Position numbers and translations under genes: made by a program. This document shows positions 31,376 to 40,901 of a DNA stretch of 64,000 nucleotides, piece after piece. Source of the stretch: Phymatolithon calcareum (Eukaryota > Rhodophyta > Florideophyceae > Hapalidiales); NCBI GenBank assembly GCA_977006965.1, contig OZ345356.1, forward strand, positions 1,736,001 to 1,800,000. The letters are read 5' to 3'. The notes under the pieces were generated by a model that worked only from the letters and a program-made list of their open reading frames with translations, did not search any database and had not been told where the DNA came from. The first letter of the stretch is position 1. Every line of letters begins with the position of its first letter.

Positions 31376-32815
31376 TCAAGTACGAAACACGACACAATTC
31401 CTCCTTGATTTCCCGGTAACAACAACGTTCCCCACAACATTACCCAATGCATCCAACACCTGATACTCCGACAACCACACGCGTACACATCTGTCCTGCA
31501 CAACAGTACCCTGATTCCCCTGGAATGTCTGATGCCCAATACCCGACCCCGTCAGCACGTTGAAAGTCTTAAACGTCGACGGTGCAAACGGCTGCGTTCC
31601 AAATTCCGTGATATTGCGCGCGATCCCGGAAGAAAGGATGAAATCCGGAACGATGCCGTTCACGTTGACGATGCCCAGCGGTGGCGTCCCCTTCTTGAAG
31701 ACGATGGCGGACGTGAACGCCACGTCCGGCACGGCCGGCAGGGCGAAGGAGGAGAGGGCTGGGAGACCGTCAAAGGTGAACTCGCAGGCGGCGAAGGCAG
31801 AAAGACAGGCCGTGGAAGGTGTCGCCGACACGGACGAAGCGGATGTCGGGGTCACGAATGGCGTGGGCGACATGGAGACGAATGGACTTTTTGACGGAGA
31901 AGCGCTCTGCGTTTCGGCGTCGGGCGTAGGAGTTGCCGGGCCCGGAGTGCCAGGCCTCGATGTAACCGGATTGAAAACGGGATTTTCCGAAGGATTAAGG
32001 GTGACGTCCTCCTTCGGTGACTTTGAAATCAAACTCACTGGCGATGTGGATGTCGGCGTCACGAATGGCGTGGGCGACATGGAGACGAATGGACTGTTTG
32101 ACGGAGAAGCGCTCTGCGTTTTGGCGTTGGGAGTAGGAGTCGCGGGGCCCGGAGTGCCAGGCCTCGATGTAACCGGATTGAAAACGGGATTTTCCGAAGG
32201 ATCAAGGGTGACGTCCTGCGTCGGCGACTCGAAGATCAAACTCACTGGCGATGTGGATGTCGGCGTCACGAATGGCGTGGGCGACATGGAGACGAATGGA
32301 CTGTTTGACGGAGAAGCGCTCTGCGTTTTGGCGTTGGGAGTAGGAGTCGCGGTGCCCGGAGTGCCAGGCTTCGGTGTAACCGGATTGAAAACGGGATTTT
32401 CCGAAGGATCAAGGGTGACGTCCTGCGTCGGCGACTCATAGATCAAACTCACTGGCGATGTGGATTTCGGCGTCACGAATGGCGTGGGCGACATGGAGAC
32501 GAATGGACTGTTTGACGGAGAAGCGCTCTTCGTTTCGGCGTTGGGCGTAGGAGTAGCCGGGCCCGGAGTGCCAGGCCTCGGTGTAACCGGATTGAAAACG
32601 GGACTTTCCGAAGGATCAAGCGTGACGTTCTCCGTCGGCGACTCATAGATCAAACTCACTGGCGACTCCACGGGGATATCCGTCGTCGGCGCCAGCGTGG
32701 GAAACACGGGCGTGAAGAACGATTCCGGCAATTCGGGCACACCCTGAGCGCACGCAGTGGTGACAACGATGAAGACGGCGACGAAGAGCAATGGTGCGGT
32801 GGCGGGGAATGCCAT
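31376..32815 (-). CDS. SP2, secreted Pro/Ser/Thr-rich protein with expanded repeats
   Basis: An uninterrupted frame of 479 codons. Residues 1-24 form a signal peptide (MAFPATAPLLFVAVFIVVTT, then ACAQG as a likely cleavage site). Residues about 50-325 are a low-complexity, mucin-like stalk built from four 69-residue repeats (SPVSLIYESPTQDVTLDPSE, PGTPGPATPTPNA, SPTPFVTPTS). Residues about 330-479 form a conserved C-terminal domain (FTSAIVFKKGTPPLGIVNVN, PDFILSSGIARNITEFG, RVWLSEYQVLDALGNV, ending NCVVFRT). SP3 has the same ends with a single stalk unit. The protein is probably exported and may be O-glycosylated or cell-wall associated; the domain is not one I recognise. A TATA box lies 51 bp upstream. 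The intact frame suggests selection, though antisense openness comes from the repeat period being a multiple of three. Confidence 0.85.
   Translation of the reverse strand: MAFPATAPLLFVAVFIVVTTACAQGVPELPESFFTPVFPTLAPTTDIPVESPVSLIYESPTENVTLDPSESPVFNPVTPRPGTPGPATPTPNAETKSASPSNSPFVSMSPTPFVTPKSTSPVSLIYESPTQDVTLDPSENPVFNPVTPKPGTPGTATPTPNAKTQSASPSNSPFVSMSPTPFVTPTSTSPVSLIFESPTQDVTLDPSENPVFNPVTSRPGTPGPATPTPNAKTQSASPSNSPFVSMSPTPFVTPTSTSPVSLISKSPKEDVTLNPSENPVFNPVTSRPGTPGPATPTPDAETQSASPSKSPFVSMSPTPFVTPTSASSVSATPSTACLSAFAACEFTFDGLPALSSFALPAVPDVAFTSAIVFKKGTPPLGIVNVNGIVPDFILSSGIARNITEFGTQPFAPSTFKTFNVLTGSGIGHQTFQGNQGTVVQDRCVRVWLSEYQVLDALGNVVGNVVVTGKSRRNCVVFRT
31830..32657. repeat. Four 207-bp in-frame tandem repeats within SP2
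   Basis: Unit starts at 31830, 32037, 32244 and 32451; the next boundary is 32658. The middle units are nearly identical (for example GATGTCGGCGTCACGAATGG in each). Each unit encodes 69 residues. Confidence 0.95.
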
Positions 32816-32865
32816 GGTGAGCGACGGTGTGCCTCTGAGCGCTGGGCGGGCGATGTGGAGCGCAT

Positions 32866-32871
32866 GTTATA
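32866..32871 (-). promoter_or_regulatory. TATA box of SP2
   Basis: CTATAACATGCGCTCC on the minus strand, 51 bp before the ATG. The same sequence at the same spacing precedes SP3 (40896-40901), and a diverged version precedes SP1a. Confidence 0.6.
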
Positions 32872-32879
32872 GACGGGGC

Positions 32880-34313
32880 TGTAGGGGGACCGGATGTTCA
32901 TTCTTTGCTGTCCGCAAGGACGTCAGGTTTTTCTCCGAGGGCCCGACGGGATGCGGTAGGCGTAAGCTGGGGAATATTATTGCCGTTGACTAACTGTTTC
33001 CACGTGTCCTGTAAACCGAACGGGCGCGCTTTCGTTCAGAAAGTTCGCATGATCGGGCTAGTGGCCGGTGCGAGGCCTGAAGCGAAGGGGAGCGTGCGCC
33101 TTCCGCACTTTCAGCGGTGGACAACGGTGTGCATACGGAGGTTGCGAAATGTGGACGATTTTGCTGCATATCACTGTAGTAGGCACCTCATGATACGTTT
33201 CCTGTGCTCAGGGCACGTAAGAGGTAGCATTCTTTCAAGGCATAACCAACGCTTGCCTTTTTTTATTAACATGTAACTAGGTCAAGGTGAACCACACGAT
33301 TGCATCATCATCGTTCTCCAAATGGGAATAAATACCGACCTAGACTGGCCTCCTCATCGGAACAGGCAAGGGTCCTCACTTCAATCCACAATCGACTGAT
33401 GTGAAGCGTGGTTTTGTTACAGAAAGGAGACAGGCGGAGGATCGCGAACTTTGGGAAGGTGCAGGGAGAGCTTTGAAACACATACGAGATGTACAGAGGT
33501 TGCCGTTGGACTAAGTCGCAAGCGAGCGGACTCTGTACGGAAGGGATGGCAGTCTCGAGTCTGTAAGGCGGTAAGGGGCTTGGGTGACGGTTTTTCAGAG
33601 ACGGGTTCTTCTTTTTGTTCGCGGGGATGAGGGGCGGGATTATAATCGCGGTATGGATCATCGCAAGATGGGGACACAGGGATGTTATCGGAGAGATAGA
33701 CGGGCGGAACAGGCGATGAGTGCGTGTCTAAAATTAGAAGAAAAAAGTTGAAAATATGAGAAAGCGGCAGTGGGGAATCAGTTTAAATGAAGCGCACCTG
33801 TTTTGGAGGATTTCTGCTCGTGCATTGTAGCTTCTCGATCCCTAAAGTCAGGATGTAAGTCCTATCATACCAGTCAAAGTGATGTATGATACAGTATGCA
33901 CACTGTGTATCATACTCGATGATGGAGTCGCATTGCTGCTCTCACATCTGGATTATTCCGCCTTTTCACATAATTGTTTTCAGAAATTCTACTTTTTACC
34001 TTTCGCGTGCAGTACAGAACAGTGTGCGTGTGAAAGAAGGACCACAGGTCGTGAGAAGGGAGGGCGCGCAATATAAACTGAACATGTTTGTGCTATAGAG
34101 CGTCGTCACCATGCAGTCGTACTGTACGTAATCTCGACCGGAAGCTAATGTTCAGAACAAAAGACAGGCCTCTATACCAAAAAAACAGATGAACCGCAAT
34201 TGTTTCACAAATTAGAATACCTGTTGGAATTACTGTACGTGCTTTTAAGTCTTCCCATCCCTTCCATTTTGTCCCGTCATACGATCACCAACCTCTATCG
34301 TACAGTTCAGGCC
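32880..34313. other. SP2 upstream region
   Basis: Paralogous to 40900-42090. It contains a conserved AT-rich stretch (GCGCAATATAAACTGAACATG, quoted in part, at about 34065 and 41850). No conserved frame is present. Confidence 0.5.
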
Positions 34314-34317
34314 GTCA

Positions 34318-34945
34318 GTCACTACACGTTGAAACGAATCTCAAAAGCGAAGGGAATTATCCTGGGTCTTCGAGATATTGGAATGAATGCCAAGGGACTA
34401 CACACAATGAACAAAACCCTCGTGCAATGTCGGTAGGAGTAAGCCTTGTACCTCACCCCGTGGACGAGATCCGTCCAAGTTCAAATCAATCAGGCAGAAG
34501 GTTTGTTCTACTCCTTCATACTAGGACGCTGTGCACTCCGTATCCAAAACCGAATGAGGTCGCTCTGCAAAATCACACCCCCCGGAGTCAGGAGGACACA
34601 GCTGGGCGAACATTTTGCTGCGCGACTACTGAAGGAGAAACTTGAAATCGAGAAAAAGCCAAACTAAGAAAGCAAAGCCAAAGACCTTCGCTACGCAGAA
34701 AGTATTTCCTACATGAAACATCGCGATCTGTTCAGCGAGCAGATGGACCGGGCGGACAAAGGGAAGGAGACGCCCAAGGAAGAGAAACTGCGTCTTAGCG
34801 ATGCCTGGGGCGGAACGGAGGAAGGATTGAAGCGAAAAATCCCGGTGGACAGGAAAGAGCGCGCCACCCCGACCGTGTTACTCAAATCGCGAAAGCACAG
34901 AATGTTGGCAGTGAAATGGTACCTCGGACGCTTACCCCCACGGAA
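34318..34945 (+). mobile_element. LINE F internal fragment
   Basis: LKRISKAKGIILGLRDIG, a stop, YALYLTPWTRSVQVQINQAE, LCKITPPGVRRTQLGEHF and LLKSRKHRMLAVKWYLGR. It lacks the 3' end. It stops abruptly where duplicated unit copy 3 begins, so the duplication breakpoint cuts it. Confidence 0.85.
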
Positions 34946-35270
34946 CCCTTCTTCCGTCTCTGTTTAGTTCTTAGACTCGTCGACAGATCGTAGAAAGGAG
35001 ACCATCGATAACAGCCATCGATGAGAACAATGAGGCACCGATTTATGACCAAGTAAATTCACCGCTTGTCAACCTTCGCAAGAGTCGTGAACCACGCTCA
35101 CACGGCCATCAATATTACGATCGGTGGTGTTTCGGATTCTACAACCACATTCATGGCCTATTGGCACTGGCAAATGTGCCTCTTGAGTCTCCAGACGTGT
35201 TAGTAAAGATTTAAATTTTACAAAATATATAAATCTACATTTCTTCTTCTTCTAAATAATACTATGTTCT

Positions 35271-35687
35271 TGCTGAGATCCAGTGCATTCGGCGCTATCT
35301 CGTTCAACTTTCTCATTATCTCTTGTTATGTCTATCATTTAGTTTATATGTTTGATGCTGCTGCAACGTGCAAGCTGGTGAGCCTTCGTCGATGATTCCG
35401 TCGCTGCGCGTATCACTGGCTAAGGCTGTAGCGTGTAACTTGCGATTGCTACACTACTGTCGTGCTTCGTGTGTGCATAACTTTTAGTGCTTTTATTGGC
35501 ATGTTGAATTGTGGGCGTTTTGGCGGCTCTCTAATCGTTGAGTAAAGCCTTTGCTTTTCTGTTAAATCTATGTGAAGTTTAGATAAGTTGTCGTAGGCGA
35601 TAAATCGTAGCTTACCAGTGGAGAGTATGGACTACAAAAGGGTCCAATTGATATCTTGAAAGTAAGAAGGGGACAACAACTTCGAAA
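35271..35687. mobile_element. Unclassified 417-bp insertion
   Basis: Absent from the paralogous site at about 25468. It is flanked by AATACTATGTTCT (35258-35270) and AATACTACAGTTCT (35688-35701), which look like a diverged TSD of about 13 bp. It has no terminal inverted repeat and no LINE 3' UTR seen elsewhere, so the class is open (SINE, solo LTR or another LINE's end). Confidence 0.6.
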
Positions 35688-36133
35688 AATACTACAGTTC
35701 TCAGCCCCATTTTACGGAATGACCGGGAGCAGCCACGCGCTCCATGACGTGCCAAGAAACCCGCCAATTGCCGGCAAGACGAGAACACGTGGCTAAACAA
35801 GGCAAACAGATGAACATCGACGATTGTGTTGCATATAATTTTGGTTACCCAATACGAGGTTTCATATTAGAGAACCGCTGCCGTCTTGGGAGTAGCGTCA
35901 AAAACTGATGAACATTAGCACGTGTAAGAAGAATAAGAAGAACAATAGATTATTATTTAAAAGTTACCAACGCATCTGCAGACGCTTGAGGCGGGAAATA
36001 GTCTAATTTTTGCATCACTCGGAGAACAAAAAAATCAACAGTAGGCACGACAACTGATTTGCATCAGCTCATGGAGAAGCGATTTATGGGACGTGAGTTT
36101 GACAGTCTTTATAGTCTTGTCCGAGAAGTCTCA

Positions 36134-37320
36134 TTATATAGTCGAGTTTCGAAGTTCATCGCCCCCTCCGATGCCCCAGATTTTTCTCTTGGCAAATATT
36201 GCTATCTCAATGAACGAAAACACCAAGATAACCCCAGAGACCTCTCTGAGAGCTGCAAACAACGCGGTGTCCATCCTTTTCCAGAGCACGCAAATGGCGC
36301 CCAGAATGCATATCTGGAGGGGAAATAGAGAGAAATGCTCCGCAATGAAAAGTAGAGCTGGCATTACTCTCTTTGCGCCTTGGACATCTGCTAAAAACTT
36401 AAGCGTAGCGTCTGGTTTCAAGTTGTACCTATCGATGCCCACGATTGCATTCCCGATATGCAGTGGGGCTTCATCCATGTCGTACATGTCGCCTCGAAAT
36501 GCAAACTGTGAGCTGCCTTGGAATTCCTTAGGAAGCTGCATCTGTATTTTGCGCAGATGGGCATGGTCTCGGTGCGTGTTCTCCCGTACAAGAAATCAAG
36601 TTCATCTCCCCGAAACCTCTTGAGCATTAGTTCTATGTTCAAGGGCCACAACTCAAATGCACAAACCACTAATGAAACTGGTACATTGCAAAATGCAAAC
36701 GCCACAGATGCTGCTATCGCCCGAAAAGACAGAAAGCCAGAAGCAGCCGCAGCTGCAATCCCCATTCCCGCAGGTACAGCAGGAGTTCTGAGCCATACTC
36801 CCTGACGCCACCCCGCAATGAAGATGGGTATCCAGACCGATAACAGGACAAATACGGTAGATAAATCCGTGATATTGAAGGAGCATCGAGGGGCTTTTTC
36901 ATCCGGTTTAAACCTGTCGCCGCGGCCATTCTGAGCGGAGTATGGTATCCACCAGTGCCGCGAGAGAGTGGCTGTCATTAGAGTATTAAGCACATCCATT
37001 GCCATCTGCATGAGTCCAAACACGAGCATGACAGGTCCAAACCAGGCCAACCACTGAAGTCGCGTTTTCGTCGCCTGGATGACCTCCACACACGATAGAA
37101 TCTCGGCTGCGACAGAGATCAAGACTTCTATTAGCTCCAAGAAAAGCAGGATCTTCAGCTTCCTGTGCGAAATGCGACATGGGTCAGCGGACACCAGAAC
37201 GAGAGTGCCTTGCATTGCGGCGATGAAAATTGCACCGAAAGCAAGGAGCAAGTTCAAACTCACACCAGGAAATTCATCGGAAAAAAATTTCGATTCCGCG
37301 TTGCCGATGCCAGAGTTCAT
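36134..37320 (-). pseudogene. MP3, seven-segment membrane protein, one frameshift
   Basis: From ATG at 37320 one frame covers about 280 residues: segment 1 LLLAFGAIFIAAMQGTLVLV, segment 2 ILLFLELIEVLISVAAEIL, segment 3 GPVMLVFGLMQMAMDVL, segment 4 VFVLLSVWIPIFIAGW and segment 5 AIAASVAFAFCNVPVSLVVC. Then comes a hydrophilic linker (KRFRGDELD). The rest, QLPKEFQGSSQFAFRGDMYD, segment 6 VMPALLFIAEHFSLFPLQIC and segment 7 VSGVILVFSFIEIAIFAK, is in another frame down to 36134. The shift lies in the linker between about 36545 and 36600. No known family is recognised. Either MP3 is a recent pseudogene or a short spliced or frameshifted segment joins the two parts. The window's other copies are clearly dead. 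Confidence 0.7.
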
Positions 37321-37377
37321 TGTGGGTACTAGTGCAGTAGTGCTTCTGGTTTTCGAAGAAGAAAGGTAGATTTTTCT

Positions 37378-37397
37378 GAGTAGACCACGGTCTACTC
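37378..37397. other. Conserved palindrome upstream of MP3
   Basis: A perfect GAGTAGACC-AC-GGTCTACTC, about 58 bp before the MP3 ATG. Confidence 0.65.
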
Positions 37398-37479
37398 AAA
37401 AACCGGAAGCTCGAGGTCTCGAAGGAGAGCAGAGGTGGTTTTTGTATTCCACTGAATCGTGTCACAGGAGACCACAGGT

Positions 37480-37640
37480 CGGTTTTTGTAGCCCACTGAA
37501 TCGTGTTACACCAAGAAGAAAGAAACTCTCCCATAGACCGAATCCAACCAAAATCTATAGGCACTAGGAGAGTTGCCCCAAGCATCAGCAGATGCGTTGG
37601 TAACTTTTTTTAAAAAGTTACCAAAATCTACCTTCCTACC
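37480..37640 (+). mobile_element. LINE C 3' end, shared with copy 2
   Basis: GAATCGTGTTACACCAAG to AAATCTACCTTCC, with an extra inverted TTTTTTTAAAAAG stretch in the tail. It is the paralogue of 28880-29600. Confidence 0.75.
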
Positions 37641-37646
37641 CGAATC

Positions 37647-37973
37647 CAAAGCATTGGAATTATTTATTTATTTTTATTCTTTTCTCGAAAAGTGTCGAGA
37701 ATAAATAATTTATTGTTGAACGCAGAAGCAATAAATTATTGTATTCAAGTTCAGTGAGGTATAAATAACTGGTTATTCCCCGAATTATTGGATCCTTCTT
37801 GCTACTTTCTGTCGCGATAGAATAACCGGATCGAAAAAATGAGGAGTCCGATACAATAATTGTCGCAACCACGACGATCTCAATAAATACAATAAATCTG
37901 CGAGACTTAGGAATAAATTATTGGAACAATAATTTAAATAATTACAATAGCAATTATTTTTTCCAATGCTTTG
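37647..37973. mobile_element. hAT-like MITE, 327 bp, AT-rich
   Basis: Terminal inverted repeats CAAAGCATTGGAA at both ends and an exact 8-bp TSD, CCCGAATC, at 37639-37646 and 37974-37981. The empty site is in copy 2 (CCTACCTGAATCGTG at about 29588). An 8-bp TSD is typical of the hAT superfamily. The interior is AT-rich with several small palindromes and no coding capacity. Confidence 0.9.
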
Positions 37974-38065
37974 CCCGAATCGTGTCACAGCAACATAAAA
38001 AGAAACGCAAAACTACTTTTCAAAGTTAATCAGCTATAGTCACGAATACAGGAGAAGAAGTAATG

Positions 38066-38226
38066 GATGGATGGATTTCTGTTTTATTGAAGCTCCCTTA
38101 GTCAATTATCATTGCACCTGAGAGACTTTTCGTTGCGCTACAATCCTTCGCTTACGTTTTCATTTCTTTGGACGGTATCAACTGCCATTTCCAGCATCTC
38201 GTTTTGAATATCGGAAAGTCGTTGCG
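38066..38226 (-). mobile_element. LINE H 3' end, 161 bp
   Basis: GGATGGATGG tail on the plus strand; TSD AGAAGAAGTAATG at 38053-38065 and AGAAGAAGCAATG at 38227-38239. Confidence 0.92.
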
Positions 38227-38531
38227 AGAAGAAGCAATGAAGAGCTGTCATACTGTTGTATCTCGCACTTGGCGATCAGAAAGTTTTTCTGAATTTACCA
38301 GCTGCCGGAATCTCGGGTTAGTGTATTCGCTCATCTTCCAATCATTTGTCTTTCCCTTGAGGCACGTTATACACGATAAGACCATCCGCCTACTCATTGG
38401 AAGATGTATTTTCCATCGTCCGCTCAATCACCTCCGTACTCTCTCTAGATTGTCCACAGTACATTGCAACAATTGTCGTTTTTCATGAGCCATAAAGCGA
38501 GGGTTCGCCATGCTCTCGCCATAAACTGTAT

Positions 38532-38967
38532 CTTTTTTATTGCAATTTTTTAAAGCCCCGCAGTCATACGAATATACGGGCAGGGCTTCCTCAGGTGCTG
38601 CCCTCGCTAGGGCGGCTCTACTCTTATGTCTGGCATTTTATCTGAGACCCTAGCATGTGTTTGGTTGCTTTGATTGCTCTTCGTAGCAGTTTCGAGGCGT
38701 CGCTTCTTCTTTCAGTACAGGTCTTCTTCATGCTGCATATTCTCGATGATGCTTTTGCTGAAGAGCAAAAGGTCATCTAATGCGTTCTCAGTTGTCGCTC
38801 TGTCGTCTTCCTTGAGTTCATAGGCTGACAAGTTGCGATCCAAGGTCTCTATGTGCTGTCTGACTTTGTTTCCGAATCTATCTGCCATCAGTGTGGTAGA
38901 CACTTGGGGAAATCTTCCAAAGGCGTACTTACGCAGGGAAAACGCCAATCTTCTCTGTTTTGCTAAT
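38532..38967 (-). mobile_element. LINE E 3' end
   Basis: TSD CGCCATAAACTGTAT at 38517-38531 and 38968-38982 (perfect). It encodes the intact last 78 residues of an ORF2 (AFGRFPQVSTTLMADRFGN through LLLFSKSIIENMQHEED). It is close to LINE D. Confidence 0.95.
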
Positions 38968-38982
38968 CGCCATAAACTGTAT

Positions 38983-39993
38983 GAAACATAGTCGCCTCTA
39001 TTTCACTCTGTAAGCGGCATTTATACCCCAATACAGTATTCGAAGATCTTCAATGTATTGCCATAGACGGCGCTCGAGGACCATGACCGTGAATGAGCTC
39101 CGAGCAACTACCGAACCAGGTCCAAATAAGTTTGGAAAAGTCTAAAAATAGAAAGAGTTTTCAAAATGTTTGTTTGTCGTATTTTATGTTCATGCTATCC
39201 AGCCACATACTGTGTGGTTAATCGGCTTGGTCTGTCCAGTTGCCATCGTCCACCCACCTTTGCTGTCGATCCCTTAAGGAATTGAGACCTTGGCGCTGGG
39301 ACGCAGCAAGGAGGCACACCACAATATCAGAGGCTTGGTTTACAATGAGCGTATGGACAACACGCTGATGTAGTCGCTCTGCCCTGCCCCACCTTTGCTA
39401 CAATCCCATGCACGAACCTGCGCGAAGGTCACGAAATGACACTCGGTAGAAGGGACTTTTGCAAGCAAACAGACATCTAGATCGTAGACTGCCAAGTGGG
39501 ATCTTGGAATTGTCAAAATCTGTATTTGACGCATGTAGCCGTCACCCGAGGAACGGGTACTCTCCAAAAAAAATACAATGGATATTACCCCACGCATGAG
39601 AATCCCCCTCATCATCGATCTTTGTGGGAGTTGATGAAGTGCTTGATAACTCACCAGGTACCAATTTTGGAAACTGTCTGCGATACACTGTGGGGGATGA
39701 AGAAGGTCATGTACGCTTAGCATGTTAATTCTCCCACTTTAATTTTTTTCGCTTTCTAATTTCTGAATCCACATACAGAGCAAGCAAAGACATACACCAA
39801 GCACTACAGAAGGTGTCCAACTAGACCAAGCTTCAATTTCAAGACGAGTAAACATTAATCAGTTGAGGTTTATTCTCGAACATCTTTCTAAAAACCGAAA
39901 GAACATCCAGTACAAGATTGCCAAACAGTAAGTAAGCCTACATCTACAACAATCGCATAACCACTTCGCAAATAAGCCAGAGAATCGAGCCCC
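38983..39993. other. Spacer of duplicated unit, copy 3
   Basis: Matches 7130-8640 and 30180-31370. No supported gene. Confidence 0.5.
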
Positions 39994-40845
39994 TCAAGTA
40001 CGAAACACGACACAATTCCGCCTTGATTTCCCGGTAACAACAACGTTCCTCACAACATTTCCCAATGCATCCAACACCTGATACTCCGACAGCCACACGC
40101 GTACACATCTGTCCTGCACAACATTACCCTGATTCCCCTGGAATGTCTGATGCCCAATACCTGACCCCGTCTGCAAGTTGAAAGTCTTAAACGTCGACGG
40201 TGCAAACGGCTGCGTTCCAAATTCCGTGATGTTGCGCGCGGTCCCGGAAGCAAGGATGAAATCCGGAACGACGCCGTTCACGTTGACGCTGCCCAGGGAC
40301 GGCTTCCCCTTCTTGAAGACGATTGCGGATGTGAACGCCACGTCCGGCACGGCGGGCAGTGCGAACGTAGAGAGTGCTGGAAGACCTGCAAACGTGAAGT
40401 CACAGGCCGAAAACGCGGCAAGACAGGCCGCGGAAGAAGGTGTCGCCGACACAGACGGAGTGGATGTCGGCGTGACGATCGGCGTAGGCGACAACGAGAT
40501 GGACGGTGTGGGCGACACCGAGACGGATGGACTGTTTGACGGCGACGGGCTCTGCGTTTCAGCGTCCGGCGAAGGAGTCTCCGGGCCCGGAGTGCCAGGT
40601 CCAGGTGTGACCGGATTGAAATCGGGACTTTCCGAGGGATCAGGCGTGAACACTTCCGACACCGTCGGCGACTCGGAGATCACACTCACTGGCGACTCCA
40701 CGGGGCTATCCGTCGGCGGCGTCAGCGTGGGAAACACGGGCGTGAAGGACGGTTCCGGTGATTCGGACACATCCTGAGCGCACGCAGTGTCGACAACGAT
40801 GAGGACGGCGAGGAAGAGCAGTGATGCGCGGGTCGGGAATGCCAT
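39994..40845 (-). CDS. SP3, secreted Pro/Ser/Thr-rich protein
   Basis: An open frame of 283 codons. Residues 1-23 are a signal peptide (MAFPTRASLLFLAVLIVVDT, then ACAQD). Residues about 28-128 are a stalk rich in Ser, Pro and Thr (SPEPSFTPVFPTLTP, SESPTVSEVFTPDPSE, PGPGTPGPETPSPDAE, SVSPTPSISLSPTP) with one copy of the unit that is fourfold in SP2. Residues about 132-283 are the C-terminal domain (CDFTFAGLPALSTFALPAV, FTSAIVFKKGKPSLGSVNVN, GIGHQTFQGNQGNVVQDR, RVWLSEYQVLDALGNVV). Cys residues flank the domain (CLAAFSAC at the start, NC near the end), suiting an extracytoplasmic disulphide-bonded fold. TATA box 51 bp upstream. No family is recognised. Confidence 0.88.
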   Translation of the reverse strand: MAFPTRASLLFLAVLIVVDTACAQDVSESPEPSFTPVFPTLTPPTDSPVESPVSVISESPTVSEVFTPDPSESPDFNPVTPGPGTPGPETPSPDAETQSPSPSNSPSVSVSPTPSISLSPTPIVTPTSTPSVSATPSSAACLAAFSACDFTFAGLPALSTFALPAVPDVAFTSAIVFKKGKPSLGSVNVNGVVPDFILASGTARNITEFGTQPFAPSTFKTFNLQTGSGIGHQTFQGNQGNVVQDRCVRVWLSEYQVLDALGNVVRNVVVTGKSRRNCVVFRT

Positions 40846-40895
40846 TGTGAGCGCCGGTGTGCCTGTGAACGCTGGGCGGATGAAGCGGAGCGCAT

Positions 40896-40901
40896 GTTAT
40901 A
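40896..40901 (-). promoter_or_regulatory. TATA box of SP3
   Basis: GCTATAACATGCGCTCC on the minus strand, 51 bp before the ATG. It is conserved with SP2. Confidence 0.6.

Larger units (their letters stand above)
23700..34313. repeat. Segmental duplication copy 2 (MP2-SP2 unit)
   Basis: The left part (23700-23856 joined to 25267-25856) matches 34950-36060. The MP2 region matches MP3, the spacer matches 37980-39990 and the SP2 upstream region matches 40900-42090. LINE B1, LINE D, LINE B2, a TIR element and LINE H are insertions specific to this copy. Confidence 0.85.

Noticed and set aside
31560-32648. Long plus-strand open frames (293 and 62 codons) opposite SP2, also 40178-40777 and 8794-9396
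   Set aside because: They are antisense shadows. The 207-bp repeat period is a multiple of three and the GC-rich stalk lacks stops on both strands. The minus frames have signal peptides, TATA boxes and the conserved domain.
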